Shown: piece by piece, positions 45,002 through 52,283 of the stretch | How the letters are laid out: every line of letters starts with the position of its first letter | Numbering within the stretch: the stretch's first letter is position 1 | DNA from: Fredericiella sp038205395 | GTDB taxonomy: Bacteria > Chloroflexota > Anaerolineae > Caldilineales > Caldilineaceae | DNA: 64,000 nt | Assembly (NCBI GenBank): GCA_038205395.1 | Contig: JBBRBX010000006.1 | Coordinates: 15,407 to 79,406 of the forward strand | Direction: 5' to 3' | Program-made: the position numbers and the translations under genes | Notes under the pieces: generated by a model | Told to the model about the DNA's origin: nothing | What the model saw: the letters and a program-made list of their open reading frames with translations, nothing else | Database searches by the model: none

Positions 45002-45412
45002 ATGACTGTCCAGACCGTCACCGTGGAACTGCCAACCACATTGTATAACCGCCTCAAGCGCCGTGCCGAGCAGACGCAACGCCCCATTGAAGCTGAAATA
45101 ATCGACGCCGTGGCCGTAGCACTGCCTGCCGATGAAGAACTGCCGATTGAACTGCTCCGCCAGGTCACTGCGCTTGCTTCCGCGGATGCGGAAACATTAT
45201 GGCAGATGATTAAAGGAACATTCCCGAGTAAAAAGTCTGCACGGCTGGAGTCACTGCATTTACAGCGCCAGGCGGGTGAATGGAACGATGAGCTTGCCCA
45301 CGAGGCGGATAAGTTAACAACTGAGATGGAACAGTACATGTTCCTGCGCGCACAAGCTATGTCGTTGCTGATGCAGCGGGGTTACGACTTGTCAACGTTT
45401 AGCAGGCAATGA
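45002..45412 (+). CDS. Small protein paired with an HNH endonuclease gene
   Basis: The 136-residue product begins VQTVTVELPTTLYNRLKRRAEQTQRPIEAEIIDAVAVAL, which resembles a ribbon-helix-helix or similar small DNA-binding fold. It continues into a mostly helical part ending MSLLMQRGYDL. Genes of this size directly before an HNH gene recur in cyanobacteria and Chloroflexota in my memory. Its stop overlaps the HNH start by four bases. It may be a regulator or partner of the nuclease, which is broken here. Confidence 0.65.
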   Translation: MTVQTVTVELPTTLYNRLKRRAEQTQRPIEAEIIDAVAVALPADEELPIELLRQVTALASADAETLWQMIKGTFPSKKSARLESLHLQRQAGEWNDELAHEADKLTTEMEQYMFLRAQAMSLLMQRGYDLSTFSRQ

Positions 45413-45564
45413 GTTCGCCTTTTGTCTCGAAAGCTTTGCGCCGGCTTGTGGCAGAGCAGGCTCGGCATCGTTGCGGCTACTGCCTGACACCGGAACTCTT
45501 GACCGGTGCTCCTATGGAAATTGAGCATCTCATTCCGTATTCAAGCTGCGCATCTTCGGTTTGA
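45409..45564 (+). pseudogene. HNH endonuclease, truncated after the first half of the motif
   Basis: The frame gives 51 residues: LRRLVAEQARHRCGYCLTPE with the first CxxC, then MEIEHLIP, the start of the HNH motif. After the Pro codon at about 45537 the sequence no longer fits an HNH protein and a stop follows. The second metal-binding CxxC and the remaining His/Asn are missing. From about 45540 the DNA belongs to a gene on the opposite strand. The nuclease must be inactive. Confidence 0.75.
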
Positions 45565-45668
45565 TCCCAGTAGTCAGCCAGACTATGTGAATCCCAAAAT
45601 TCGCCTAACTCGACATAGCTGTCGAAGTCCGGGATGAGTTCTTTGGGTTTGTGATCATCTGTGTTCAT
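45477..45668 (-). pseudogene. CopG-like antitoxin, C-terminally truncated
   Basis: The product starts MNTDDHKPKELIPDFDSYV and has ELGEFWDSHSLADYWDQTED, a pattern known from small CopG/BrnA-like antitoxins (xFWDTHDxxDY). Homology ends at about 45540; the last 21 codons are antisense HNH sequence. The part that would hold the ribbon-helix-helix is lost. No partner toxin gene remains beside it. Confidence 0.65.
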
Positions 45669-45695
45669 AGGCTTCTTACCGCATTTTAGCACAGA

Positions 45696-46817
45696 TTACA
45701 CCACCCGTATCCCCTCACCCCTCACCACCTCGCCAATTCGCCAATACATTTGCTTGCGCTCAGCGCAGGCGGCGGTAAAAACGTCTACCTTGTCTGCCGG
45801 CACGGCGAGCAGCAGGCCGCCGCTGGTCTCGGCTTCCCACAGCAACGTGCGCTGGGCGGGGGTGACTTCGGGCGCAAAGGTGACGTGGATGCCGTAATGC
45901 TGCGGGTTGCGCACGGCCCCGCGCGTGAGATAGCCGGCGGCGATGTACTCCCACGCGCCGTCCAGCACCGGCACGGCACCCGCGTGCAGCAGAAAGCCGG
46001 CCCCCTGTTTGCGCCCGGCGGCAGCCATCTCGCTGCCATGCCCCAAGAGGCCAAAGCCGGTGATGTCGGTGGCGGCGCGCACACCGGCCAGCAGCCCAGC
46101 CTGCGCCGCCGCCCGGTTGAGACGCAGCATCGAATCGATGGCCGCATCCAGATGGGCGAGGTTGAGCGCCGGCTTGCGCTGCGCTTGGCGGGCGAGACGG
46201 TGGAGGCGGCCTTCGCCGGCGCCCGCCAGCTTGGCCGCCGTCGTGATCACCCCCGTGCCCAGCGGCTTGGTGAGAAAGAGCACATCGCCCGGCTGCGCGC
46301 CACCCTTGCGCATGACTGCATCCGGATGGATGATGCCGGTGACGCTCAACCCGTAGAAGGGTTCGGGATTGGTCACGGTGTGGCCGCCGGCAATCGCCGC
46401 GCCCGCCTCCTTCACCTTGACCGCACCGCCGGCAAATATCTGCGCCACCGTCTCGGCGGCCATGCCTTGCGGAAAGCCGGCAATATTGAGGCAGAACAGC
46501 ACCTCCCCGCCCATGGCGTAGACATCGCTCATGGCGTTGGCGGCCGCGATGGCGCCATAGGTCCACGGGTCGTCCACCACGGGGGTAAAGAAGTCGGTCG
46601 TCTTGATCAGGGCGCGCGTCTCGTCCAGACGGAAGACGGCGGCGTCGTCCGGCTCGCCCAGCCCCACCAGCACAGCAGGATATTCGTTTGCCGGGAAAAG
46701 CCCGGCCAATTGGCGCACGACCTGCGCTAATGTCCCCGGCGGGAGCTTAGAGGCTCAACCGGCGCATTCCACAAGCGCAGTCAGCGGCTGTGACTGTGGC
46801 TGTTGCTGTTGCGGCAT
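45696..46817 (-). CDS. selD: Selenide, water dikinase (SelD) with an in-frame UGA as selenocysteine
   Basis: Taken from ATG 46817, the 373-residue protein reads through one TGA (46755-46757, codon 21). The context is VECAG-U-ASKLPPG: the UGA falls exactly where SelD has its catalytic Cys/Sec, three residues before the essential Lys24. The rest has the family motifs DDAAVF, TTDFFTPVVDDP, AAANAMSDVYAMGG and DITGFGLLGH. A GTG at 46718 would give a protein lacking the active site. GTGAGG precedes the ATG by six bases. The enzyme makes selenophosphate from selenide and ATP for tRNA-Sec charging. The gene follows a small membrane protein gene by seven bases. selC lies 4.5 kb away. Confidence 0.93.
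46727..46750 (-). promoter_or_regulatory. SECIS-like stem-loop just after the selD UGA
   Basis: In the RNA, CUAA pairs with UUAG and, past a small internal loop, UCCC pairs with GGGA around the loop GCCG. The upper helix begins 11 bases after the UGA, the spacing known for bacterial SECIS elements that bind SelB. The fold is by eye. Confidence 0.6.
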
Positions 46818-46824
46818 AGATTCC

Positions 46825-47100
46825 TCACGTAAGCAGAATAAAGTTCCAAAGCAGCCAGGAGGTTACGACAATCGCAACCACCAAAAAAAAGACGCGCAGA
46901 CTGGCCCGCCACAAAGCGCCGCGCGACTTTTGCGCATCCACCCGCGCCTTGAGCGATTTTTCCTGCATCTCCTTGCGGGCTTTGGCGGATGCGGAGCGCA
47001 AGTCTTTGCTCTTTTGCCAGGACGTGCGCATGGACACCCACAAGGCCGTAAACACGACCCCGATGAGCATACCGGCTACGAGCATCAGTAAGCTGTCCAT
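46825..47100 (-). CDS. Small two-helix membrane protein upstream of selD
   Basis: The 91-residue product has an N-terminal TM (MLVAGMLIGVVFTALWVSM), a central charged helix rich in Lys, Arg, Ser and Ala (about residues 28-60), and a C-terminal TM (RVFFLVVAIVVTSWLLWNFIL). I do not recognise the family. It ends seven bases before the selD start and is likely co-transcribed with it. Whether it has any link to selenium is unknown. Confidence 0.6.
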   Translation of the reverse strand: MDSLLMLVAGMLIGVVFTALWVSMRTSWQKSKDLRSASAKARKEMQEKSLKARVDAQKSRGALWRASLRVFFLVVAIVVTSWLLWNFILLT

Positions 47101-47143
47101 ACGCCAATTCTATATCTGCTTGCGCCCCTGCCCGCAATGCACA

Positions 47144-47182
47144 GTCATCCGGTTATGTCATCCGGTTATGTCATCCGGTTAT
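47144..47182. repeat. Three tandem copies of a 13-base unit
   Basis: GTCATCCGGTTAT is repeated three times without a mismatch, immediately beyond the end of the ATP-grasp gene. It may be the result of replication slippage. Confidence 0.9.
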
Positions 47183-47184
47183 GG

Positions 47185-48108
47185 CTAGGCTAGAAAACGC
47201 GCCCAGCGCTGCTCGGCCCGCTGCGGCTTGGGATTGTACGCCATCTCGATAGCAAGATCCGCCATCGCCTTGACCGCCCAATCAAAGTAGTGCGGCGTAA
47301 TGCTGTTGATGTCCATGTCGGGGGCGGGGTTCATAAAATCAATCGCATAGGGCACGCCATCCTTGACGGCAAATTCTATGCTGTTCATGTCGTAGCCCAT
47401 CACGTTGTTGATGAGGCGCGCATCATGCACGATCTGCTCCCCCAGTTCGGGAGACAGATGGTCGTGCTCCACAATATAGCGCCGGTTTTTGGGGTCATAC
47501 TTGATGGGCAGGATGTTGTCCTGACCCACGCAGATGCAGCGCACAAACTGGTCGAACTCGATAAATTCCTGCAGGATCATGCACAGTGTTCCCGTGTCGT
47601 CATAGGCACGGATCAGTTCATCCAGCGTATTGACTTTGTAGACGTTTTTCCAGCCGCCGCCCCAAGTATCCTTGAGAATTGCCGGCAGCCCTACATAGCC
47701 GACAATGGCGTCCCAATCCAGCGGGTACACCAGGTTGCGCAAACTCTCGCTGACCACACCCTCCGGATAGGCTTTCATCGGCAGCGCCATGGTTTTGGGC
47801 GAAGCCAGCCCCAGCTTGGTGATCAGCCCGGCCCCAAAGAACTTGTCGTCGGCACTCCACCAAAACGGGTTGTTGATGCAGTAGGCGCCTTGCAGCATCG
47901 CATTTTTCAGATAGGTGCGGTAGTAGGGAATCTCGTGGCTGATGCGATCCACCAGCACGGCATACGCGCACGGCTCGTTCATCTGCGTGCCGCCCAGCTT
48001 GACGTATTCCGCCACAACACCGGCATTGCGGCTGTTGACCTCTTCAATAAAGGCCGGTGGAAAGCTCCATTCGCGGCCGACAACCAGCCCGACTTTCTTG
48101 TCACTCAT
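47185..48108 (-). CDS. ATP-grasp family ligase (RimK-like)
   Basis: This 307-residue protein has ATP-grasp features: a phosphate-binding segment PAILKDTWGGGWKNVYKV, the nucleotide-contact block LQEFIEFDQFVRC and the metal-binding end AIDFMNPAPDMD. ATP-grasp enzymes join a carboxylate to an amine or thiol through an acyl phosphate. The ATG at 48108 is used; the frame extends to 48126 without support. The esterase gene lies 44 bases upstream, and together with the protease further on they form a plus-minus convergent block. The substrate is unknown; a peptide or amino acid ligation is the natural guess. Confidence 0.85.
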   Translation of the reverse strand: MSDKKVGLVVGREWSFPPAFIEEVNSRNAGVVAEYVKLGGTQMNEPCAYAVLVDRISHEIPYYRTYLKNAMLQGAYCINNPFWWSADDKFFGAGLITKLGLASPKTMALPMKAYPEGVVSESLRNLVYPLDWDAIVGYVGLPAILKDTWGGGWKNVYKVNTLDELIRAYDDTGTLCMILQEFIEFDQFVRCICVGQDNILPIKYDPKNRRYIVEHDHLSPELGEQIVHDARLINNVMGYDMNSIEFAVKDGVPYAIDFMNPAPDMDINSITPHYFDWAVKAMADLAIEMAYNPKPQRAEQRWARFLA

Positions 48109-48152
48109 GCGATCCCCCCCAGGCAAAGTGCGGTTGAAAAATAGCAGGTGTG

Positions 48153-48872
48153 TTAATCATGTCCAAATACATACTGGCGCACCATCTGCTGCCAATACGG
48201 CCAATCGTGGCTCCAGCCTGACCACTCACGAAAGGCATGCGGTACACCCTTGGCCCATAAGGCGCGGCTGAGGGCGCGGTTGTTTTCAATATTGGGGTCG
48301 TGTTCGCCGTCGACAATGATGATGTCCATGCGGCGCAGCGCCTCCAATAGATTGTGGTCACTCAAATTGGGCACATAATGGCTGGGCGTGTTGAAGTAGA
48401 GATTGTCATCGTAGAAACCGCCGAAAAAGCCGGATATATCGTACTTGCCGCTCAGGGCCAGCACCCGGCCAAACAGATGGGGGTTGCGAAAGGCGATGTT
48501 GACGGCGTGATAGGCGCCAAAGCTGCAGCCGTGGCTGATCAGAAAAGGGTTGCCGTTCTTGCTTTGCATCAGCGGCAGCACTTCATTGAGCACATAATCT
48601 TCGTACTGCACATGGCGATAGATGCGCCCGCCGGGATGCGCCCAGTTGTTGTAAAAACTCTCACTGTCCACGCTGTCCACACAGCAGATCTGCAGCCCGC
48701 CATTCTCCAGTTCGTGGGCCAGATTGGCGATCATGCCGCGATCTTCGTACTCGTAAAAACGACCCATGCTGGTGGGAAATACCAGCATACGCGCACCCGC
48801 ATGGCCGTAGAGCAGCAGTTCCATGTCACGGTTGAGGCGTGGACTATACCACTTATGATATTCGCGGTGCAT
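48153..48872 (-). CDS. Alpha/beta-hydrolase esterase (COG4947-like)
   Basis: The 239-residue protein has Ser117 in the nucleophile elbow SHGCSFGAYHA, an acid residue in IIIVDGEHDPN and the His in GWSHDWPYW, a full catalytic triad of the putative esterase family. It starts MHREYHKWYSPRLNRDMELL. AAAGGA lies seven bases before the ATG. No signal peptide is seen. It precedes the ATP-grasp gene on the same strand; such pairs recur in other genomes as I recall, suggesting a joint pathway of unknown product. Confidence 0.85.
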   Translation of the reverse strand: MHREYHKWYSPRLNRDMELLLYGHAGARMLVFPTSMGRFYEYEDRGMIANLAHELENGGLQICCVDSVDSESFYNNWAHPGGRIYRHVQYEDYVLNEVLPLMQSKNGNPFLISHGCSFGAYHAVNIAFRNPHLFGRVLALSGKYDISGFFGGFYDDNLYFNTPSHYVPNLSDHNLLEALRRMDIIIVDGEHDPNIENNRALSRALWAKGVPHAFREWSGWSHDWPYWQQMVRQYVFGHD

Positions 48873-48943
48873 GAGGTTCCTTTGGCCAGACTCTTGGGTG
48901 GATTGGTTTTTGAAAACTGCTTGAATTGCTCTGCTTGGCCGGC

Positions 48944-50875
48944 TCAGACCACAACGACACTGTGCCCGTCCCAGTAGCCGCTTTCGCTGCAAAACGGATT
49001 CTCGTAGTCACGACGCCACTGTCCCACCGCTGCCGCGGCTTCTTCCTGGGCGGACGCAACCCAGAAGCGATAGGTGTGGGCGCCCGCCGGCAGGGATATG
49101 GCGACATGCCACCAACCGCCGCCGGCCGCCCGCAGCGGCAAGCGATCGGGCAGCCACTGGTTGAAGGAGCCGGTCAGACTCACAAAAGCGGCGTCTGGTG
49201 CATAGCAGCCAAAATAAACGGTGTTGGCGGGATGGGAGGGTTCTTCCAGCGCAAGCACCGCCAATGTACCCTGAGCCGTCCATTTTTGCAATTCATGTTC
49301 GCACAGCCGGCTGCCGCTGCGCGGGAAGCCGCTGAGAACCCCACCGGACGCCCGCAGCGCCGCCGCCACCGCCATGGCCGGCTGCAGCAGACCGGCCCCC
49401 GCCCGCCGCGCGGCGAAATGCGCCAGCGGCTGCGCCGTCTCCAGCAGCAGCCGCCGCACATCGCCGCCGCTCAGCGCCGGATTGGCCGCAAACATCTGTG
49501 CAGCCACAGCCGACACCTGCGCCACCGCGACGCTGGTGCCGTCCACATGCTGATAATAGGGGTGCACCCATTTGTGGGCGTTCATGCTGCGGCGCAAAGC
49601 GTGCCAGACTTCGGGCATCATCTCGTGATCTTGCGGATGCGACGCTGCGCCTGCCCTGCCGTGTACGGCATGCTGCCAGTGGCCGTGCAGACGCTGGACG
49701 CTCTGTTCGTCTTCGCCTTGCAGCACCTGGCGCAGACGCCCAATGGTAAAAGCCTCGTGAAAAATGGGGCTGGGCGGCAGAATTGGCGCCGGCAGCCAGC
49801 GCGCCGGCGCCAACAGTTCCGGCTTACGCTGCCAGCCGTGCGGCCCGACGCTCCCGCCATCCCTGGTCCCTTCAGCCGCTACACTTCCATAGTTGTGGTG
49901 GTATAACGCAAAATGGCGCAGGTCGCCCGCCGCCGGCGAACGCCAGCGCAAATTTTGGTCGTCCACACCGCCCACCGTCAGCACACTCGGCGTCTGCGCC
50001 GGGGCCAGCAGTTCTTCCACACCACGGTTGCCCGCCGCCGCCGCCACCAAGACGCCACGCTGCGTCAAGGCATCCGCCGCCCGGCAGACCGCATTGTCCG
50101 CCCACGGCTGCGGAAAGTCGCCGCCCACGCTGATGTTGACCACCCGCACACCAAACCGCTGCCAGTTGTCATTTTTGAGCAACCAGTTCAGCCCATGCAG
50201 GATATCTTCTTCGGGAATGCGCCCGCCGCCCCGCCCGATCTTGATCGGCAGGATGGACGCTTGCGGGGCATAGCCACGATAGCGTCCCCCACTGAGCAGC
50301 CCGTTGCCCGCGGCAATGGCCGTCGTCATCTGGCCATGCCAGCTATCGCCGGCGCCGTCCCACAGGCTGGACGTGTCCAGCCCCCGCTGCTCGCCGCCGT
50401 CAGTCAGATCGACATAGTGGACAAAACGCAGCTCGCCCGCGGCCAGCAGCCGCCGCCACTGCACTTCGGAGAGCAGCCGCCAATCCGGCTGCACACCGGG
50501 CCACTGCGCCGAGCGCAGAAAATCAGGATGCGGGTAATAGCCGCTGTCCAAAAACGCAATGGTCACGTTGCGCCCGCCAAAGGTCGCATAGCTGGGCAGC
50601 CGCTGCTCCTGGCTGAGCACGGTCTCTTCAGCCGGATGATAGAAGGGGAAGGTTGTAATCGGATCCGTCTGCGTGTGCAGACTGGTGAGGCTGCGTCCGA
50701 CGGCATACTGGCCGCTGTAACGCTGCAGACAAGCAGGGCAGATGCCATGCGCCGGCGACCAGCTTGGCGTCTGGCGGCTGACAAAGGCGACCACGGTGGC
50801 ATCCCACTCGTCTGTGCGCAACAGGAGGCGTGGATCGCCGGGGGTGCGGCAAATCGGGCAGGGGGTCAGGGTCAC
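48944..50875 (-). CDS. Subtilisin-like serine protease with N-terminal zinc ribbon and C-terminal CBM48-like domain
   Basis: The 643-residue protein has an N-terminal CPIC...CPAC pair (Cys6, 9, 46, 49), an S8 peptidase with Asp110 in IAFLDSGYY, His180 in DSWHGQMTT and Ser448 in VDGTSVAVA. The C-terminal 100 residues resemble AMPK/CBM48 glycogen-binding domains (TGSFNQWLPDRLPL, then WWHVAISLPAGAHTYRFWV). There is no signal peptide, so it may be intracellular. The GTG at 50875 overlaps the stop of the preceding gene (GTGA). The mix of a zinc ribbon, subtilase and a glycan-binding-type domain in one chain is unusual. The target is unknown. Confidence 0.85.
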   Translation of the reverse strand: MTLTPCPICRTPGDPRLLLRTDEWDATVVAFVSRQTPSWSPAHGICPACLQRYSGQYAVGRSLTSLHTQTDPITTFPFYHPAEETVLSQEQRLPSYATFGGRNVTIAFLDSGYYPHPDFLRSAQWPGVQPDWRLLSEVQWRRLLAAGELRFVHYVDLTDGGEQRGLDTSSLWDGAGDSWHGQMTTAIAAGNGLLSGGRYRGYAPQASILPIKIGRGGGRIPEEDILHGLNWLLKNDNWQRFGVRVVNISVGGDFPQPWADNAVCRAADALTQRGVLVAAAAGNRGVEELLAPAQTPSVLTVGGVDDQNLRWRSPAAGDLRHFALYHHNYGSVAAEGTRDGGSVGPHGWQRKPELLAPARWLPAPILPPSPIFHEAFTIGRLRQVLQGEDEQSVQRLHGHWQHAVHGRAGAASHPQDHEMMPEVWHALRRSMNAHKWVHPYYQHVDGTSVAVAQVSAVAAQMFAANPALSGGDVRRLLLETAQPLAHFAARRAGAGLLQPAMAVAAALRASGGVLSGFPRSGSRLCEHELQKWTAQGTLAVLALEEPSHPANTVYFGCYAPDAAFVSLTGSFNQWLPDRLPLRAAGGGWWHVAISLPAGAHTYRFWVASAQEEAAAAVGQWRRDYENPFCSESGYWDGHSVVVV

Positions 50876-51291
50876 AGGCGGGTCGCCTTGCGCTTGACCT
50901 CGTCCCAATCCACGCCAAAGCCAAAGCCAGGCTCGCCCGTGTCGGGGTTGCGAAATTCCAGCAGCAAGGGGAACTCATGCCGGTCCAGCGTGCGCGCCTC
51001 TGTGCCCAGCCCCACTGTCATTTCGACCACAACCTGATAGGTTGCACCGGCGGCAGGATTGCGCAGATGCAAGGTTGTTTCAACGCGCGCTTCGGCGTGC
51101 TCCAGCAGAAAGACGCTGCAGTTTTCGCTGCCGTCGGCATTGTAGATTAGCACCTCCAGGTTGGGGCGCTCCTCATCCTGCACACTGCTGAGCCACAGCC
51201 GCATCCAAATACGCTTGAGATCGGGGTAGGGATACAGCACACAGCGCTCAATGCGCAGCGGCTGGTCGTTGTCAAACAAAGATATTTCCAC
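50872..51291 (-). CDS. Hypothetical protein coupled to the subtilase
   Basis: The 139-residue product appears all-beta: alternating strands such as RIWMRLWLSSVQ, NLEVLIYNADGSENC, VETTLHLRNPAAGATYQVVVEMTVGLG and FPLLLEFRNPDTG. I do not recognise the family. It starts with a GTG at 51291 with GAGG just upstream and overlaps the protease start by four bases. It could be a chaperone-like partner, substrate or inhibitor. selC lies 20 bases upstream on the same strand. Confidence 0.65.
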   Translation of the reverse strand: MEISLFDNDQPLRIERCVLYPYPDLKRIWMRLWLSSVQDEERPNLEVLIYNADGSENCSVFLLEHAEARVETTLHLRNPAAGATYQVVVEMTVGLGTEARTLDRHEFPLLLEFRNPDTGEPGFGFGVDWDEVKRKATRL

Positions 51292-51311
51292 AGCGCCTCA
51301 CTTTTGGTTGA

Positions 51312-51407
<96 letters not shown>

Positions 51408-51465
51408 ACGTTGCATTATTCAGCAGTGAACGGATTCCGCCAAATCTTGCTGTCGTCTGCCTGCT

Positions 51466-51494
51466 TTGCGCGGCCCCGTCGCTTTCTGTACAAT
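51466..51494 (+). promoter_or_regulatory. Promoter of the sortase-like/polysaccharide block
   Basis: TTGCGC (51466-51471) and TACAAT (51489-51494) are 17 bases apart. AAAGGA follows before the ATG at 51533. The match is moderate. Confidence 0.5.
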
Positions 51495-51532
51495 GGCAAG
51501 GTGAAAGTAACTTTAGCCAAAGGACCGATTTG

Positions 51533-52282
51533 ATGCCCCGCCTGTTGATGCCACGCCTGCCTGTTTGTTTGCGCCCTTTTCTGCGCCCGACCACCTGGCG
51601 CGCCGCAGCACTCTTGGCCACCTGCCTGGCATTGTCGGCCTGCCAGGGCTATGCACCGCTGCGAGATCTGCCGGCCACACTGGCGGCGGCAAGTGGCGGG
51701 GCAGCGGAGGCGGCTGTGGCGCAGGCGGACTCCCCGCTCTCCGCAGCGCCGGCAGCTCTACCAGCCACCAGCTCCCCTGCGCCCGCAGGCGACAGCAGGT
51801 CGGCACCGCCGCCGGTTGCGCTCGCCATCCCTGCGATTGGCCTGCAGGCCCTTGTCACGCCGATGGGTTGGGAGCTAATCCTCGACGGCGAAGAAGTCAC
51901 CACCCGTTGGGTTGTGCCGGAGGAGACGTTGGGCTGGGCGGTCAACAGCGCAGGCGCCGGCGGCGCCGGCAGTGTCGTGATTGCCGGCCATCAGGCGCTG
52001 GGCGCTGCACTTTTTCGCCCGCTGGCGCTGGGCGAGGTGGCGGTGGGCCAAGAGATTCAACTCCAGACGGCGGATGGCAGCAGCTATCTCTACCAAGTGA
52101 CCCAACTCTCCGACCCGATCCCGGCCATCGGCGCCACGCCGGAAGAAGTTGCGCAGGCCGAAGCCTACTTGCAGCCCACCGCCACAGCACAGTTGATTTT
52201 GATCACCGGCTGGCCGGCAGATGTGACGACCCATCGCCTGTTTGTTGTAGCCGCATATAGGGGTCTGCAGCAGAACCAATAG
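51533..52282 (+). CDS. Sortase-like lipoprotein lacking the catalytic cysteine
   Basis: The 249-residue product has a lipoprotein signal (lipobox LSAC, Cys37), a disordered Ala/Pro/Ser linker and a sortase fold domain starting PVALAIPAIGLQA. His153 lies in VVIAGHQALG and Arg235 in THRLFVVA, as in class E/F-type sortases. The position of the catalytic Cys, normally TC in LxLITCWP, reads ITGWP (Gly226). Without the thiol it cannot be a transpeptidase. It may bind surface proteins or have a new role. The next gene starts one base after its stop. ATG 51533 has AAAGGA upstream. Confidence 0.8.
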   Translation: MPRLLMPRLPVCLRPFLRPTTWRAAALLATCLALSACQGYAPLRDLPATLAAASGGAAEAAVAQADSPLSAAPAALPATSSPAPAGDSRSAPPPVALAIPAIGLQALVTPMGWELILDGEEVTTRWVVPEETLGWAVNSAGAGGAGSVVIAGHQALGAALFRPLALGEVAVGQEIQLQTADGSSYLYQVTQLSDPIPAIGATPEEVAQAEAYLQPTATAQLILITGWPADVTTHRLFVVAAYRGLQQNQ

Positions 52283-52283
52283 T

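Noticed and set aside
45696..46718. selD starting at the GTG at 46718
   Set aside because: It would omit the active-site segment; an ATG with a ribosome site at 46817 and a UGA in the Sec position explains the upstream part.
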